IMG/VR virus record: IMGVR_UViG_3300006752_000094
Coordinates: 1-34,859 of that record
Strand: one strand, 5' to 3'
DNA: 34,859 bases
Source: a virus
Below are positions 18,801 to 26,220 of this stretch, in pieces. Every line of letters begins with the position of its first letter. Within the stretch, counting starts at the first letter, position 1. A program made the position numbers and the translations under genes. Below the pieces are notes generated by a model, which worked only from the letters and a program-made list of their open reading frames with translations, was not told the origin of the DNA and made no database searches.

Positions 18801-20910
18801 CGTCAAAAGTTGATATAAATTCTGGAGCAGATGAAGATATTGATAATATCTTATATCTATTTAACTCTTTTATAGCAACATCATTATCATGTTGTTTTTT
18901 TAGAATTAAATAAGTTTCTTCATCTACTTTGTTTCTTTCCGAAGAAGGAAAAGACAACCATATATTTCCATCTTCTGCATGATAAAATCTATCTAATGCT
19001 AAATTGTAGTATTCATTAGAGGTTTCTTTTATGAAGAATTTATAATGAGTAGCCCAGTCTGGCGGTATATTAAGTGGAGTTACTTGTAATTTATTAACAG
19101 TAGAAGAAGCTGATATGTCTAACTGAAAACTAGCGTTTTGGCTTGTAAAAACAGGTGTTTCTCTTCCGTATGTATCTTTATACACAACTCCAACCTGATA
19201 GGTTCTTATTGATTTTACAGAGGGTGCTGGTTTTCCTATCTCATATATAGGTTCATGCGAAAAGCTATTAGAGCTAAGTAGTAAATCTACAGATGTAGAT
19301 ATACTAGAATCTGTGTTGATATATCCAACCGTATTATAGTTTTGTAAATAATTACCATACACTACTCTATTGCCTATAATTTCTTGAGATTTAGCTTTTC
19401 TAGGTACGTTATCCCAAGGTCTTAAAAGTTGATTATTATCTACAGTGCTACCTATTAATTCGCTTTTTATTTGATATGTACTAGGTAAAGAAACATTTAA
19501 ATAATCTTCTTTTTTCAAAGTATCAACAACGTAAACAGATGTAGAGTTGCTTTCTTTATATAATATATCAATTTCTGAAACCTCTTCGCTAGTCCAAACT
19601 AAATTTTCTATTATAAGTTTTTTAATTCTATTAACCATGCCTATGTTATACGCGTCTGAAGAAACGTATTCAAATTCACCACCTAAAAAAGCAACTTTAG
19701 AAAAAGGTGAAAAACAAGAATATTCATTGTCTATGTATTTCCATCTATAGGCAAATCTAGGAAATTTATATTCAAAAATACTATCTTTTTCAAGCAAGAC
19801 ACATTCCCAAACTATTGGCTCTACTTCTTCTTCGGAATTTATAGTTTTTTGTATACCTAAGGATATAGCTTGTATCTGAGCTGTTATAGCTAAGTTGTTT
19901 ATTTGTTTTATTTGTATTTGTATAGAATATTCTTCATCTTGACCAAATGGATTTTCATAACTACCTGTCATTATAACCACATCATCTATCTGCCAAGCCG
20001 CAACAATTTCGCTTATTTCAAAAGTTATATGACCGTCCCAACCATAGGTAGCGTCGTAATTTGGGTTATTAGTAGCGTTGTCTAAAGAAGTTCCAAGATA
20101 AACACCACTTTCTCTTTGGTCTAAATACTCTCCATAAGTTGGATATGATATAAAAACGTTTGGCTCTGTTGTTGGGTTTGGTATGTATGTAAAGTTTTCT
20201 AAATCCGTATTATTAAAAGTTGTAGATACTGGTGTTATACCAGTACCAGAAACATTATTTCCAAACTTAGAAACAGCCGCGTTTATAGTAGGGGCATTTG
20301 TTGGTGATAACTTTGCTACAGTTACATCTTTTTCAGTAAAATCTGGTCTACCAGTCAAACTAGTTTGATAAACGTTCTGTTGTGGTAACCACTTAGGGAC
20401 TTTAGTGTGCGTAGTAAAATCTACAGAACCTGTTTTAAATTTTTCAATATTAATCTTCTTTGGTTCAGTCTGATCATCTGTCCAAAATAAAAATTTATCA
20501 AGTATATTAATACCTGTAATTAAATAGTTTTGTGAAAAATTGAGTATACCAGCTGTATCGACCAATACTGGTTTTACTAGATCTGTAGTTTGATCATACT
20601 CCGCTATAGCGCTCACGTTGTCAGAAGCTATAAACCAATAAATTCTTTCGGTTTGGTCGTGCCTGTAAGACCCAATAACAACGGGGTTTTGAAGGGCATC
20701 TATATAGTCAGAACTCCAGTTTTCAGAACAACCTTCACAGCCTCGCTGCTCTCGGTTTCCTTTTACATTTTGTAAAGTACCTACGTTAGATCCATCTGAG
20801 TTTGCTAAATCTAAATTTAGCGCGTCGCGGTATTCACCATTAGGTATCAATCGCTCATCAAGATCTTTATTCATTCTTCCTGATTGGAAGGTATGGATAA
20901 ATTCTGGCAT
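15853..20910 (-). CDS. Very large tail hub / stabilisation protein
   Basis: 1685 residues. The N-terminus contains GRMNKDLDERLIPNGEYRDA, then a segment with NVGTLQNVKGN. This opening pattern is characteristic of large short-tail hub or stabilisation proteins in P22-like and crAss-like phages, as I recall it. The following section (IYWFIASDN, FLFWTDDQTEPKKINIE) reads as beta-propeller-like blades; the rest is beta-rich. A motif CxGCSEN occurs twice, with Cys at 58/61 and at 869/872. The C-terminal part is Thr/Asn/Gly-rich. The gene directly follows two adaptor/ring genes and is followed by the 709-residue tail protein. It is much longer than P22 gp10 (about 470 residues), so extra domains must be present. 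Confidence 0.75.
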   Translation of the reverse strand: MPEFIHTFQSGRMNKDLDERLIPNGEYRDALNLDLANSDGSNVGTLQNVKGNREQRGCEGCSENWSSDYIDALQNPVVIGSYRHDQTERIYWFIASDNVSAIAEYDQTTDLVKPVLVDTAGILNFSQNYLITGINILDKFLFWTDDQTEPKKINIEKFKTGSVDFTTHTKVPKWLPQQNVYQTSLTGRPDFTEKDVTVAKLSPTNAPTINAAVSKFGNNVSGTGITPVSTTFNNTDLENFTYIPNPTTEPNVFISYPTYGEYLDQRESGVYLGTSLDNATNNPNYDATYGWDGHITFEISEIVAAWQIDDVVIMTGSYENPFGQDEEYSIQIQIKQINNLAITAQIQAISLGIQKTINSEEEVEPIVWECVLLEKDSIFEYKFPRFAYRWKYIDNEYSCFSPFSKVAFLGGEFEYVSSDAYNIGMVNRIKKLIIENLVWTSEEVSEIDILYKESNSTSVYVVDTLKKEDYLNVSLPSTYQIKSELIGSTVDNNQLLRPWDNVPRKAKSQEIIGNRVVYGNYLQNYNTVGYINTDSSISTSVDLLLSSNSFSHEPIYEIGKPAPSVKSIRTYQVGVVYKDTYGRETPVFTSQNASFQLDISASSTVNKLQVTPLNIPPDWATHYKFFIKETSNEYYNLALDRFYHAEDGNIWLSFPSSERNKVDEETYLILKKQHDNDVAIKELNRYKILSISSSAPEFISTFDVFRAGNDVGLTNEIEPGRITLQFNGPTNTANPEFHKGFTGNRKLRITTGGTTSDYYEIDSFKTKGTSNNEYEIVLKEPLGPEVPLTSSGTTVTIKIYEPQKKNLPEFEGRFFAKINRNFAFDTNIIESFKALAPRYAVKDEIDFTTTWSWGWNNYHKTFNYGDAGCDGCSENSCSSRNKEHSIFGWSSMNYAGTTPAFGSGFSAGDIVRQWNGEGYAPPTRGRRVVGFVYTGVRPDTTQTYINSMVGYAPPDRGAQRRITGGTLAEGAKIRFQSKQGDQSEIYTVMETLSYLVPRGGRYKRYNSCNNWRTDSQNGTVIFMIMLDRVINDPWMPEWNQQSVLSSKLPSIQVVENVSTDNNKLLTSPNPAIFETEPKEAVDLDLYYEASNATPISNYNNTNQQVEWFNCYSYGQGVESNRIRDDYNAVYIDKGPKVSTVLDDPYAEERRGSGYIFSQVYNSTSGINRLNQFIQALPITKDLNPIHGTIQKLHARDTDLITLCEDKCFRVLANKDALFNADGNVNLTGNTAVLGQAVPYAGEFGISKNPESFAQYAFRSYFTDKNRGAVIRLSRDGITNIAEKGMSDFFADNLRVSTKIIGSYDDDKDIYNVTLDNLSQSWRNTFSESQDYQLNPDCNTDTTNPITQTTVSFKESVGGWTSRKSFIQESGLSLNNRYFTFKQGRIWEHGLLNKANNFYGVQYDSSFNVVFNEMPQSVKGFSTLNYTGTQSRRFQYSQQGGSKPYSIAEVNFNKIIPNSVEQKQPGWYVNYIKTDLEGGEVKEFEKKEGKWFNYIKGLKQFNDCEFIGEGIGPPVIVQCDPQDYNFIITIDEECSSTGDTPVTGPPDEAANMWYKFNLTKPQTTYYIQPETSANNVVCTVNEFYEGVDGNYAFQVSSVQAVGMKWHSSAGLNVGTQMYHFTTEQPLNYISGYYIFLGEGVSTTGLDPDYPYNGPGSGALNDNTLIIKLTNGVIAEVTQYNTITPTC

Positions 20911-20913
20911 ATA

Positions 20914-21819
20914 TTAGTGTTTTATTTGCTTAGATTTGTTACGCATAACCTGCGTAATCTCTTCTATTTTGATATTTGATAATCTTAATTTAGCATTACG
21001 TCTAGCGGCTTGTTTTTCACGCTTAAACCTTGCTATAATATATTCTGGTGTATTTGATCTAGTTGATAAAATAGCGTAAGCTATATACTTATATAAAGCT
21101 TCTTCAGCAAACTTATGCACAGTCATTTCTTCGTCTTTAGCTAAACCGTCACTTATGTATTTTAAAGTAACAATGCGGTTTACCATATCAGAGCTGAAGT
21201 GTATTAAACCTTTTATTTGATCTATAAAAAACACACCGTTTGATTGAGAGTTTTCAGGATTAAGACCATAACGTCTACCCAAAAAATGCTCTGTCATTAA
21301 ATCACCGCTGTTTGTGTTTCTATTGTTTTCACTGTTAACAGGGTTAGAATTAAATCTTTTTAAAGTCTCTGAGTCTTGAGCGTATAATATCTCACCATTG
21401 CTGTCAAAAGTATATTCGTAGTTACTATCTTGAACTATAGGTAGTGGATCACTAGTTTTTCTAGCAGGATATATAACATGCTCTAAACCTTGCTCATCTG
21501 TCCAGGTTAATTTAACATAGTTTACATAGTCTTGTGGTAAAACCATATATAGCTGAGGACTTATTTCTATTTCTTGTGATTTAAAAGATGGTAGAATATC
21601 AAAGTTAAACTCCTGTATACCACGTTGCGCGTGGAAAGCAACATCAGTTCTTTTTATTTTACTTATAACTTTACCTTCACCTACGTAAGATATAATAAAG
21701 TTATTTATAATATCTTTTAATGAGACAAATTGGTAGTTACCATAGTCTTCGTCTAAACTATTCCAGACGCCATCTGGTCCTTCGTAATATTGCTCGTTAG
21801 TATAGTTTATTAGTCCCAT
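20914..21819 (-). CDS. Tail ring / head-tail connector protein
   Basis: 301 residues. A helical N-terminal part (FVSLKDIINNFIISYVGEGK, TDVAFHAQRGIQEFNFD) resembles the gp4/tubular-A class of adaptors that stack on the portal. A beta-rich middle and a basic helical C-terminus (RFKREKQAARRNAKLR) follow. Gaps to neighbours are three bases on each side. Its position between another connector-like protein and the tail hub gene supports a role as a ring in the neck or tail tube. The distinction between adaptor, nozzle and ring cannot be made without structural comparison. Confidence 0.72.
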   Translation of the reverse strand: MGLINYTNEQYYEGPDGVWNSLDEDYGNYQFVSLKDIINNFIISYVGEGKVISKIKRTDVAFHAQRGIQEFNFDILPSFKSQEIEISPQLYMVLPQDYVNYVKLTWTDEQGLEHVIYPARKTSDPLPIVQDSNYEYTFDSNGEILYAQDSETLKRFNSNPVNSENNRNTNSGDLMTEHFLGRRYGLNPENSQSNGVFFIDQIKGLIHFSSDMVNRIVTLKYISDGLAKDEEMTVHKFAEEALYKYIAYAILSTRSNTPEYIIARFKREKQAARRNAKLRLSNIKIEEITQVMRNKSKQIKH

Positions 21820-21822
21820 TTA

Positions 21823-22551
21823 TTAAGATTTTTCTTGTTGTATAGTTTCAATTTCTTCTTGATTAGCTACATTATATAAATTGTAGTCTTTAATCAATAA
21901 ACCAGCCATTTCTAATATCTTTATAACAAGCTCTGTTTCTTCAGATGGATTTAATTCAAAATCAACTGAATTTGAAGCGTCATACAATGGTTCACCAAAA
22001 ACTATTTGGTACGCCCATTGCGGAGTGATTGGCTTTTTAATATAATTACACCTTACGTTAGAAGTTAATTCAGAATCACCATAAACATTGATTCCAGACG
22101 TGTTTTGAGTGTATATAGGACGTGTATTCTTTGGTTTTGTAAGTGGAGATGAGTTGATATATAAAATTTCATTTTTAGCAACTCTCTCGGCTTCTATTTG
22201 CTCTGTAGTAGATGTACCGAAACCATCAGTTGTAGTGTTACTATATATAACTGTGCCAAGTCTATATAGATCAGTGGGTAATTCAAACTTAGTATTGTCG
22301 TGGTTTAAATTACCTGACGTTACTTCAAATGGACTTATTTTTTCATTTAAAATATTTAACATATCTGAGTACTCTGTGTCATTACCAGGTAATCTTCCAA
22401 ATTGATTAATATCGTAAAAGTATTGCTCAAATAAATCTAACTGAGCTTGGTTAGCAAATAAATTAAACTCTTGAGCAGTAACATACCCACGTTGCTCTTT
22501 ATTTAATATAGCTAAAACTTTTTGATATACTGTATCTATGCTTATTGCCAT
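21823..22551 (-). CDS. Tail ring / head-completion adaptor protein
   Basis: 242 residues. The helical N-terminus (TVYQKVLAILNKEQRGYVTA, then EFNLFANQAQLDLFEQYFYD) is the recognisable part. I recall this pattern from neck or ring proteins of marine short-tailed phages. A beta-rich centre (about 75-185) and an acidic helical C-terminus follow. It is the first gene after the intergenic hairpin at 22567-22605 and is followed three bases later by the second ring protein, so the pair is probably made and assembled together. Confidence 0.68.
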   Translation of the reverse strand: MAISIDTVYQKVLAILNKEQRGYVTAQEFNLFANQAQLDLFEQYFYDINQFGRLPGNDTEYSDMLNILNEKISPFEVTSGNLNHDNTKFELPTDLYRLGTVIYSNTTTDGFGTSTTEQIEAERVAKNEILYINSSPLTKPKNTRPIYTQNTSGINVYGDSELTSNVRCNYIKKPITPQWAYQIVFGEPLYDASNSVDFELNPSEETELVIKILEMAGLLIKDYNLYNVANQEEIETIQQEKS

Positions 22552-22566
22552 TTGTTATTTTTATTT

Positions 22567-22605
22567 ATAATAGTTAGGCCACCATTACAGCGGCCTAGCT
22601 ACTAT
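22567..22605. other. Imperfect intergenic hairpin
   Basis: A 10-base inverted repeat (22571-22580 with 22592-22601), extendable by three pairs past one mismatch, with an 11-base loop. It occupies the 62-base gap between the 272- and 242-residue genes. The single non-identity is a G-U wobble in plus-strand RNA but a C-A mismatch in minus-strand RNA, so it is weaker in the operon's own transcript. No T tract follows on either strand. It may be an operator-like DNA site or an RNA processing site. Confidence 0.35.
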
Positions 22606-22613
22606 AATGTGAC

Positions 22614-23432
22614 TTATAATTTTTTAATTATATGTTTGTAAACTTCCATACCTTCATCTGTTTTAAAGAAGGCTGCAAGTGCAGAGTAAGGGTGCTCGTC
22701 AAAAGGAACAGTCATTAACTTTCTACCAGTTTCACCATATGTAAAAGTTCTCTGATCTGAAGATAATTTTAATATTCCTAAGTCTGTAGCTTTTATACCT
22801 ACGTTTCTAAGCTCAACGTTATCATCGCTGGCAAGCTCTAAAAATAATATAGGATTTTTCTTAGCAAAAACTAATCCATCTCTTTTAAGCTCGCTAGAAG
22901 TTAGCGTATCAACTCTACTTCCGTACTCAACTCTTAATATAGCCTCTAAATTACTTATATCCATTTGTTTAGCCGCTAACAAAGCTTCTATTTCGTATTC
23001 CATATAAGCAAGTTCGTTTACAGACTGTTGCACTGGATTATACTCTTCATATACTTTATTTAGCGCTGGGTGATATAATGATAATAGTTTTTGAAGGTTT
23101 TGTTGTTGTTTTGGAACAGCTAATAAGCCATCTCTAAAAATTATCCTACCTAATATATATTGACCTTTTTGATCATCAACAAAAGGTGAGTTTTGATTAG
23201 TAGCGTATCTAAGCTCTTTTTGTTCTCCTGTTTTTTCATCAAACCAAAGAAGAGGAGATCTTCTAGAGTTTTTTGAAGGCAAAGTAAAAACCAAAGGTGT
23301 CTTACCTTGTCTAAGTTGATATAATCTATCTTTAATTTCCCAGCTTGGTTTAACTGGTGCTTGTGATTTTTTTGTAACCACTGGCTGAGGTGCAACCTCA
23401 ACAGCTTCTTCTGCTTTAGCTTTTTTAGCCAT
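22614..23432 (-). CDS. Structural protein downstream of capsid, unknown (candidate capsid-associated protein)
   Basis: 272 residues. The N-terminus (1-30) is Ala/Lys/Val/Pro-rich and probably flexible. A segment with PLVFTLPSKNSRRSPLLWFD, then QKELRYATNQNSPFVD, is followed by helical stretches containing YHPALNKVYEEYNP and a C-terminal section ending YKHIIKKL. I recall the RELRYATNQ-type pattern from uncharacterised structural genes of marine phages. It is placed directly after the major capsid gene, across an 87-base spacer with a hairpin. That is where auxiliary capsid or head-completion genes often lie; the function is otherwise unknown. Confidence 0.62.
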   Translation of the reverse strand: MAKKAKAEEAVEVAPQPVVTKKSQAPVKPSWEIKDRLYQLRQGKTPLVFTLPSKNSRRSPLLWFDEKTGEQKELRYATNQNSPFVDDQKGQYILGRIIFRDGLLAVPKQQQNLQKLLSLYHPALNKVYEEYNPVQQSVNELAYMEYEIEALLAAKQMDISNLEAILRVEYGSRVDTLTSSELKRDGLVFAKKNPILFLELASDDNVELRNVGIKATDLGILKLSSDQRTFTYGETGRKLMTVPFDEHPYSALAAFFKTDEGMEVYKHIIKKL

Positions 23433-23459
23433 GATATAATAAAATTAAATAGTTAATAA

Positions 23460-23495
23460 GGGTAATAGTTACCCCCGTTGTTTTAACGAGGGTAA
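23460..23495 (-). promoter_or_regulatory. Hairpin with alternative pairing in the spacer after the capsid gene
   Basis: The minus-strand RNA can form an 11-bp stem (23469-23479 with 23485-23495, loop of five) with one G-U wobble. On the plus strand the same position is a C-A mismatch, so the structure favours the operon transcript. The central GGGUAA can pair instead with a second UUACCC at 23460-23465, giving a 6-bp stem with a 3-base loop. No clear U tract follows. It could be a partial terminator, an mRNA-stabilising 3' end for the abundant capsid message, or an RNase site. Confidence 0.5.
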
Positions 23496-23519
23496 ATATT
23501 ACATTATAATTACTAGATA

Positions 23520-24986
23520 TTAAAATCCAGTAGTTTTGTTGAATAACACAAAGTTATTAGCGCCTTGAACACATAAACATCTTTCTGATAAGAAGTTTAC
23601 ATTCATTTCGTCTACTTCACTTGTGTAATTTCCACCAACAGATCCAGTCACCCAAGACTTCAAGCGGCGATCATCAGCTTCTGAAGCTCGGTAACGAACG
23701 TGTAAGAATGGTCTTTGAATGTTTTGACCTAAAATTTGATCGTAAACAGTTGAAGTTCCGGCTGGTACTAAAACACCTAGAGTAGTTCCAGTTACACCAG
23801 CAGTTGTAGAATCGTTCAAATATTTCCAGTCAGTTTTGTAAAAGTCATAAGATCCTCTACGGAAACCAGAGAAACCTAAGTTAAGCGCCATATCTTCTGA
23901 GTTTTCAAATACTCCATAGGAAGTACCTCCAGATCCATAAGAATTTTGAGCAGCTAACATTAAGTCAATATCTAGAGAAGTAGCACGATTCAAGAAAAGC
24001 ATGTTTTCTTCAATAGCACCTTGCTTATCTAGTTCAGCTAAAATATCATCAAACTCTAAAATTCCTTCTGAATTAGCGGTGGTATCAGAAAAATCAGGAT
24101 CGTTGTAAACAAGACCTCTGCTTTCAATAGCTGCAAAAAGACCTTCAGACCCAGTGTAACCAGCTGTAGCAGCAGCTCCAGTTGAATCAGAAACAGCCTC
24201 TATCATTGACATTTCTAAATAATCCTCAAAACGAATACGAGCTTCGTGCTCAGATTTTAGATACCAAAGATATCCTCCAGTTCCAGCTTCAGTAGTAACT
24301 TCAACCCATCCAATTTGAGCAACATCAGAACCATTGATATTGTACTTGTCTCTTAGGATAATAGGTTTGTTACTAAACTGAGTAAACTTAGCGTCAACAG
24401 ACTTTTCTACAGCTCCACTACCTTTTTTGTATTCAGAACCATAAACAAAAACTTTAACTCCAGTTTTAGCACCAGCAGTTCCAGCGTCGTAAATAGCGCT
24501 TAAATCAGCAGCTCCATAAGGTGCTACAGTAATAGTTGTAGCAGTACCATCACCACCAGTTGTAACTCTAGCTTTAACTACAGTTCCTTCGTAAGCGATA
24601 ACAATAGTATTACCAGCGTTGATTAAAGCAGCTTTTTGCGCAGCATTTTGAGATCCAGCAACTGCGGGAGCATCATCAGTAAAAGTAACAAGATTAGTCT
24701 CGTCTAATACAACAGAACAATCTTCAAAAGCAATGTGAAGACGTCCTTGCTCAGACCAAACTACTTGATCAGAAGCCATAGGCATTTCAGCGCCTACCAT
24801 TCTTAAAAATCCAGATACAGTACGGTTACCATATCGCTCTACCTCTTTTTCATACACTTCAGGTAGAAATTGTTGTGTAAAATCCATGTCATTTAGAGAC
24901 AAATAATTGTCACCAAATAGACCTTTAATAGGGCGCGGAGTTACATGATTTAACTCAGCACCAGTTCCAGCAAATCCCTGTGCCAT
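23520..24986 (-). CDS. Major capsid protein (HK97 fold)
   Basis: 488 residues, the expected size for capsid proteins of this phage type. The N-arm (DNYLSLNDMDFTQQFLPEVY, then ERYGNRTVSGFL) is followed by a probable E-loop/beta region (about 60-190) rich in Thr, Gly and Ala. Later come a helix-rich section (SEHEARIRFEDYLEMSMIEA) and the segment FRRGSYDFYKTDWKYLND. The C-terminus contains RYRASEADDRRLKSW and FLSERCLCVQGANNFVLFNK. It comes right after the scaffold gene (19-base gap) in the order portal, scaffold, capsid. Its codon choice looks less AT-extreme than the neighbours, as expected for a highly expressed gene. The leader is A-rich with no Shine-Dalgarno. A structured spacer follows the stop codon. 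Confidence 0.85.
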   Translation of the reverse strand: MAQGFAGTGAELNHVTPRPIKGLFGDNYLSLNDMDFTQQFLPEVYEKEVERYGNRTVSGFLRMVGAEMPMASDQVVWSEQGRLHIAFEDCSVVLDETNLVTFTDDAPAVAGSQNAAQKAALINAGNTIVIAYEGTVVKARVTTGGDGTATTITVAPYGAADLSAIYDAGTAGAKTGVKVFVYGSEYKKGSGAVEKSVDAKFTQFSNKPIILRDKYNINGSDVAQIGWVEVTTEAGTGGYLWYLKSEHEARIRFEDYLEMSMIEAVSDSTGAAATAGYTGSEGLFAAIESRGLVYNDPDFSDTTANSEGILEFDDILAELDKQGAIEENMLFLNRATSLDIDLMLAAQNSYGSGGTSYGVFENSEDMALNLGFSGFRRGSYDFYKTDWKYLNDSTTAGVTGTTLGVLVPAGTSTVYDQILGQNIQRPFLHVRYRASEADDRRLKSWVTGSVGGNYTSEVDEMNVNFLSERCLCVQGANNFVLFNKTTGF

Positions 24987-25005
24987 AATTTTTAATTTTT
25001 AGTTG

Positions 25006-26178
25006 TTATTTTTTAATTTTCATTTTTAATTTAGAAGTATCAACGCCGTTAACAGATCTCACTGTCCAACCATTAGAAGTTGTAGTTTTTTCATGACCCC
25101 GTCTCGGTTCCATATCTACATTTTTAGCTCTAGCAACACTTGATTTTATAGCATCGGCTTTACCTTGCTCATAAAAGTGTTGTGCTATAGCGTCAGAATT
25201 CATAGCGGTGAACAAAGACTTGTGATAACCTTTAGCATCAGACATTTCATTTTTATCGTTTAAGAACTTCTTAACAAAATTATTAATGTCGCTTTGTGAG
25301 TTTTTCACGTTGTCTACGTCTTTAACGTTGAAACGATATTTTTTGTCTCCAACAGAATATTCAAAACCTTTGAAATCGTTGTTAAACAAATCGTTTGTTT
25401 TCTTTAAAAACGTATTTTTTTGTTGCTCTGCAACTTTAGTTGACTCTTCGTTTTCTTTATTGTAGCGGTTGAAAAATTCAACTGCTTTTTGCTGATCAGG
25501 ATTTAATCTTGATCCAGCTTTTATTTCATCGTAGTATTTAGACTTTAGGCCTTCTAAATGGTCTTTAGCCTTAGCTAGCTCTTCTTTATAAGCTATTTTT
25601 CTTTTTCTAACATCTCTTTCATCATCTAACTCATCATCATAGCTAAAGTCTTCCATTAATATATCGATGTCTTCTTTGTCTAAATGCGGTTTTGTGGTTT
25701 CGTAATATTCTCTCAACAACTGATTGTTGTTTAACTTAGAATAATCTTGGTTTAATTTAACGTAGTCTTGTAGAGTTCCACCAGTGTCATTCATAAAGTC
25801 TACAACTTTTTGAATATTATCAGGTAGATCAACCCCAGTTTGTTCTTGCTCCTCAATAGCATCAACAACGTCTTCAGTTAATTGCTCTGCTTGCTCTTGT
25901 ACTTCTTCTTCGGTAATTTCTTCAATTACCGGCGCCTCACTCTGCACGTCTTCAACACGTTGCTCGGTGTTTTCTTCAACCACTTCTTGCAATTCCAAGT
26001 TGGTTTCTTCCCGGCTTTCCGCGCTTTCGTCTGTGCTTTGCTCTTGAACTACATCTTGATCTTTTTTGTTTAGTTTACTTAAATCAACCTTTATTACGCC
26101 ATCTTCTTGCGTAACTGGTTTTGGCGCTTCTTGTTGCGCCTCTTCAACTAAAGAATCTTTAATTTCTTCGTTTTCCAT
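25006..26178 (-). CDS. Capsid scaffolding protein (putative)
   Basis: 390 residues. The N-terminal third (about 1-125) is very acidic and low-complexity (Glu/Gln/Val/Asp-rich). The middle is charged and helical (coiled-coil-like, DVRKRKIAYKEELAKAKDHL), and the C-terminus is basic, ending SKLKMKIKK. No enzyme motif is seen. Acidic-to-basic polarity, high helix content and position between portal and major capsid genes are the usual signature of an internal scaffold that binds capsid protein through its basic end. Sequence homology was not tested. The gene starts 42 bases after the portal stop. Confidence 0.72.
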   Translation of the reverse strand: MENEEIKDSLVEEAQQEAPKPVTQEDGVIKVDLSKLNKKDQDVVQEQSTDESAESREETNLELQEVVEENTEQRVEDVQSEAPVIEEITEEEVQEQAEQLTEDVVDAIEEQEQTGVDLPDNIQKVVDFMNDTGGTLQDYVKLNQDYSKLNNNQLLREYYETTKPHLDKEDIDILMEDFSYDDELDDERDVRKRKIAYKEELAKAKDHLEGLKSKYYDEIKAGSRLNPDQQKAVEFFNRYNKENEESTKVAEQQKNTFLKKTNDLFNNDFKGFEYSVGDKKYRFNVKDVDNVKNSQSDINNFVKKFLNDKNEMSDAKGYHKSLFTAMNSDAIAQHFYEQGKADAIKSSVARAKNVDMEPRRGHEKTTTSNGWTVRSVNGVDTSKLKMKIKK

Positions 26179-26220
26179 GATAAAATATTATATAATTACT
26201 ATTATTTATTATCACCTGGG

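Noticed and set aside
23150-23401. Minus-strand 83-codon frame inside the 272-residue structural gene
   Set aside because: Out-of-frame shadow with no motif; the longer gene has plausible protein composition and fits the operon.
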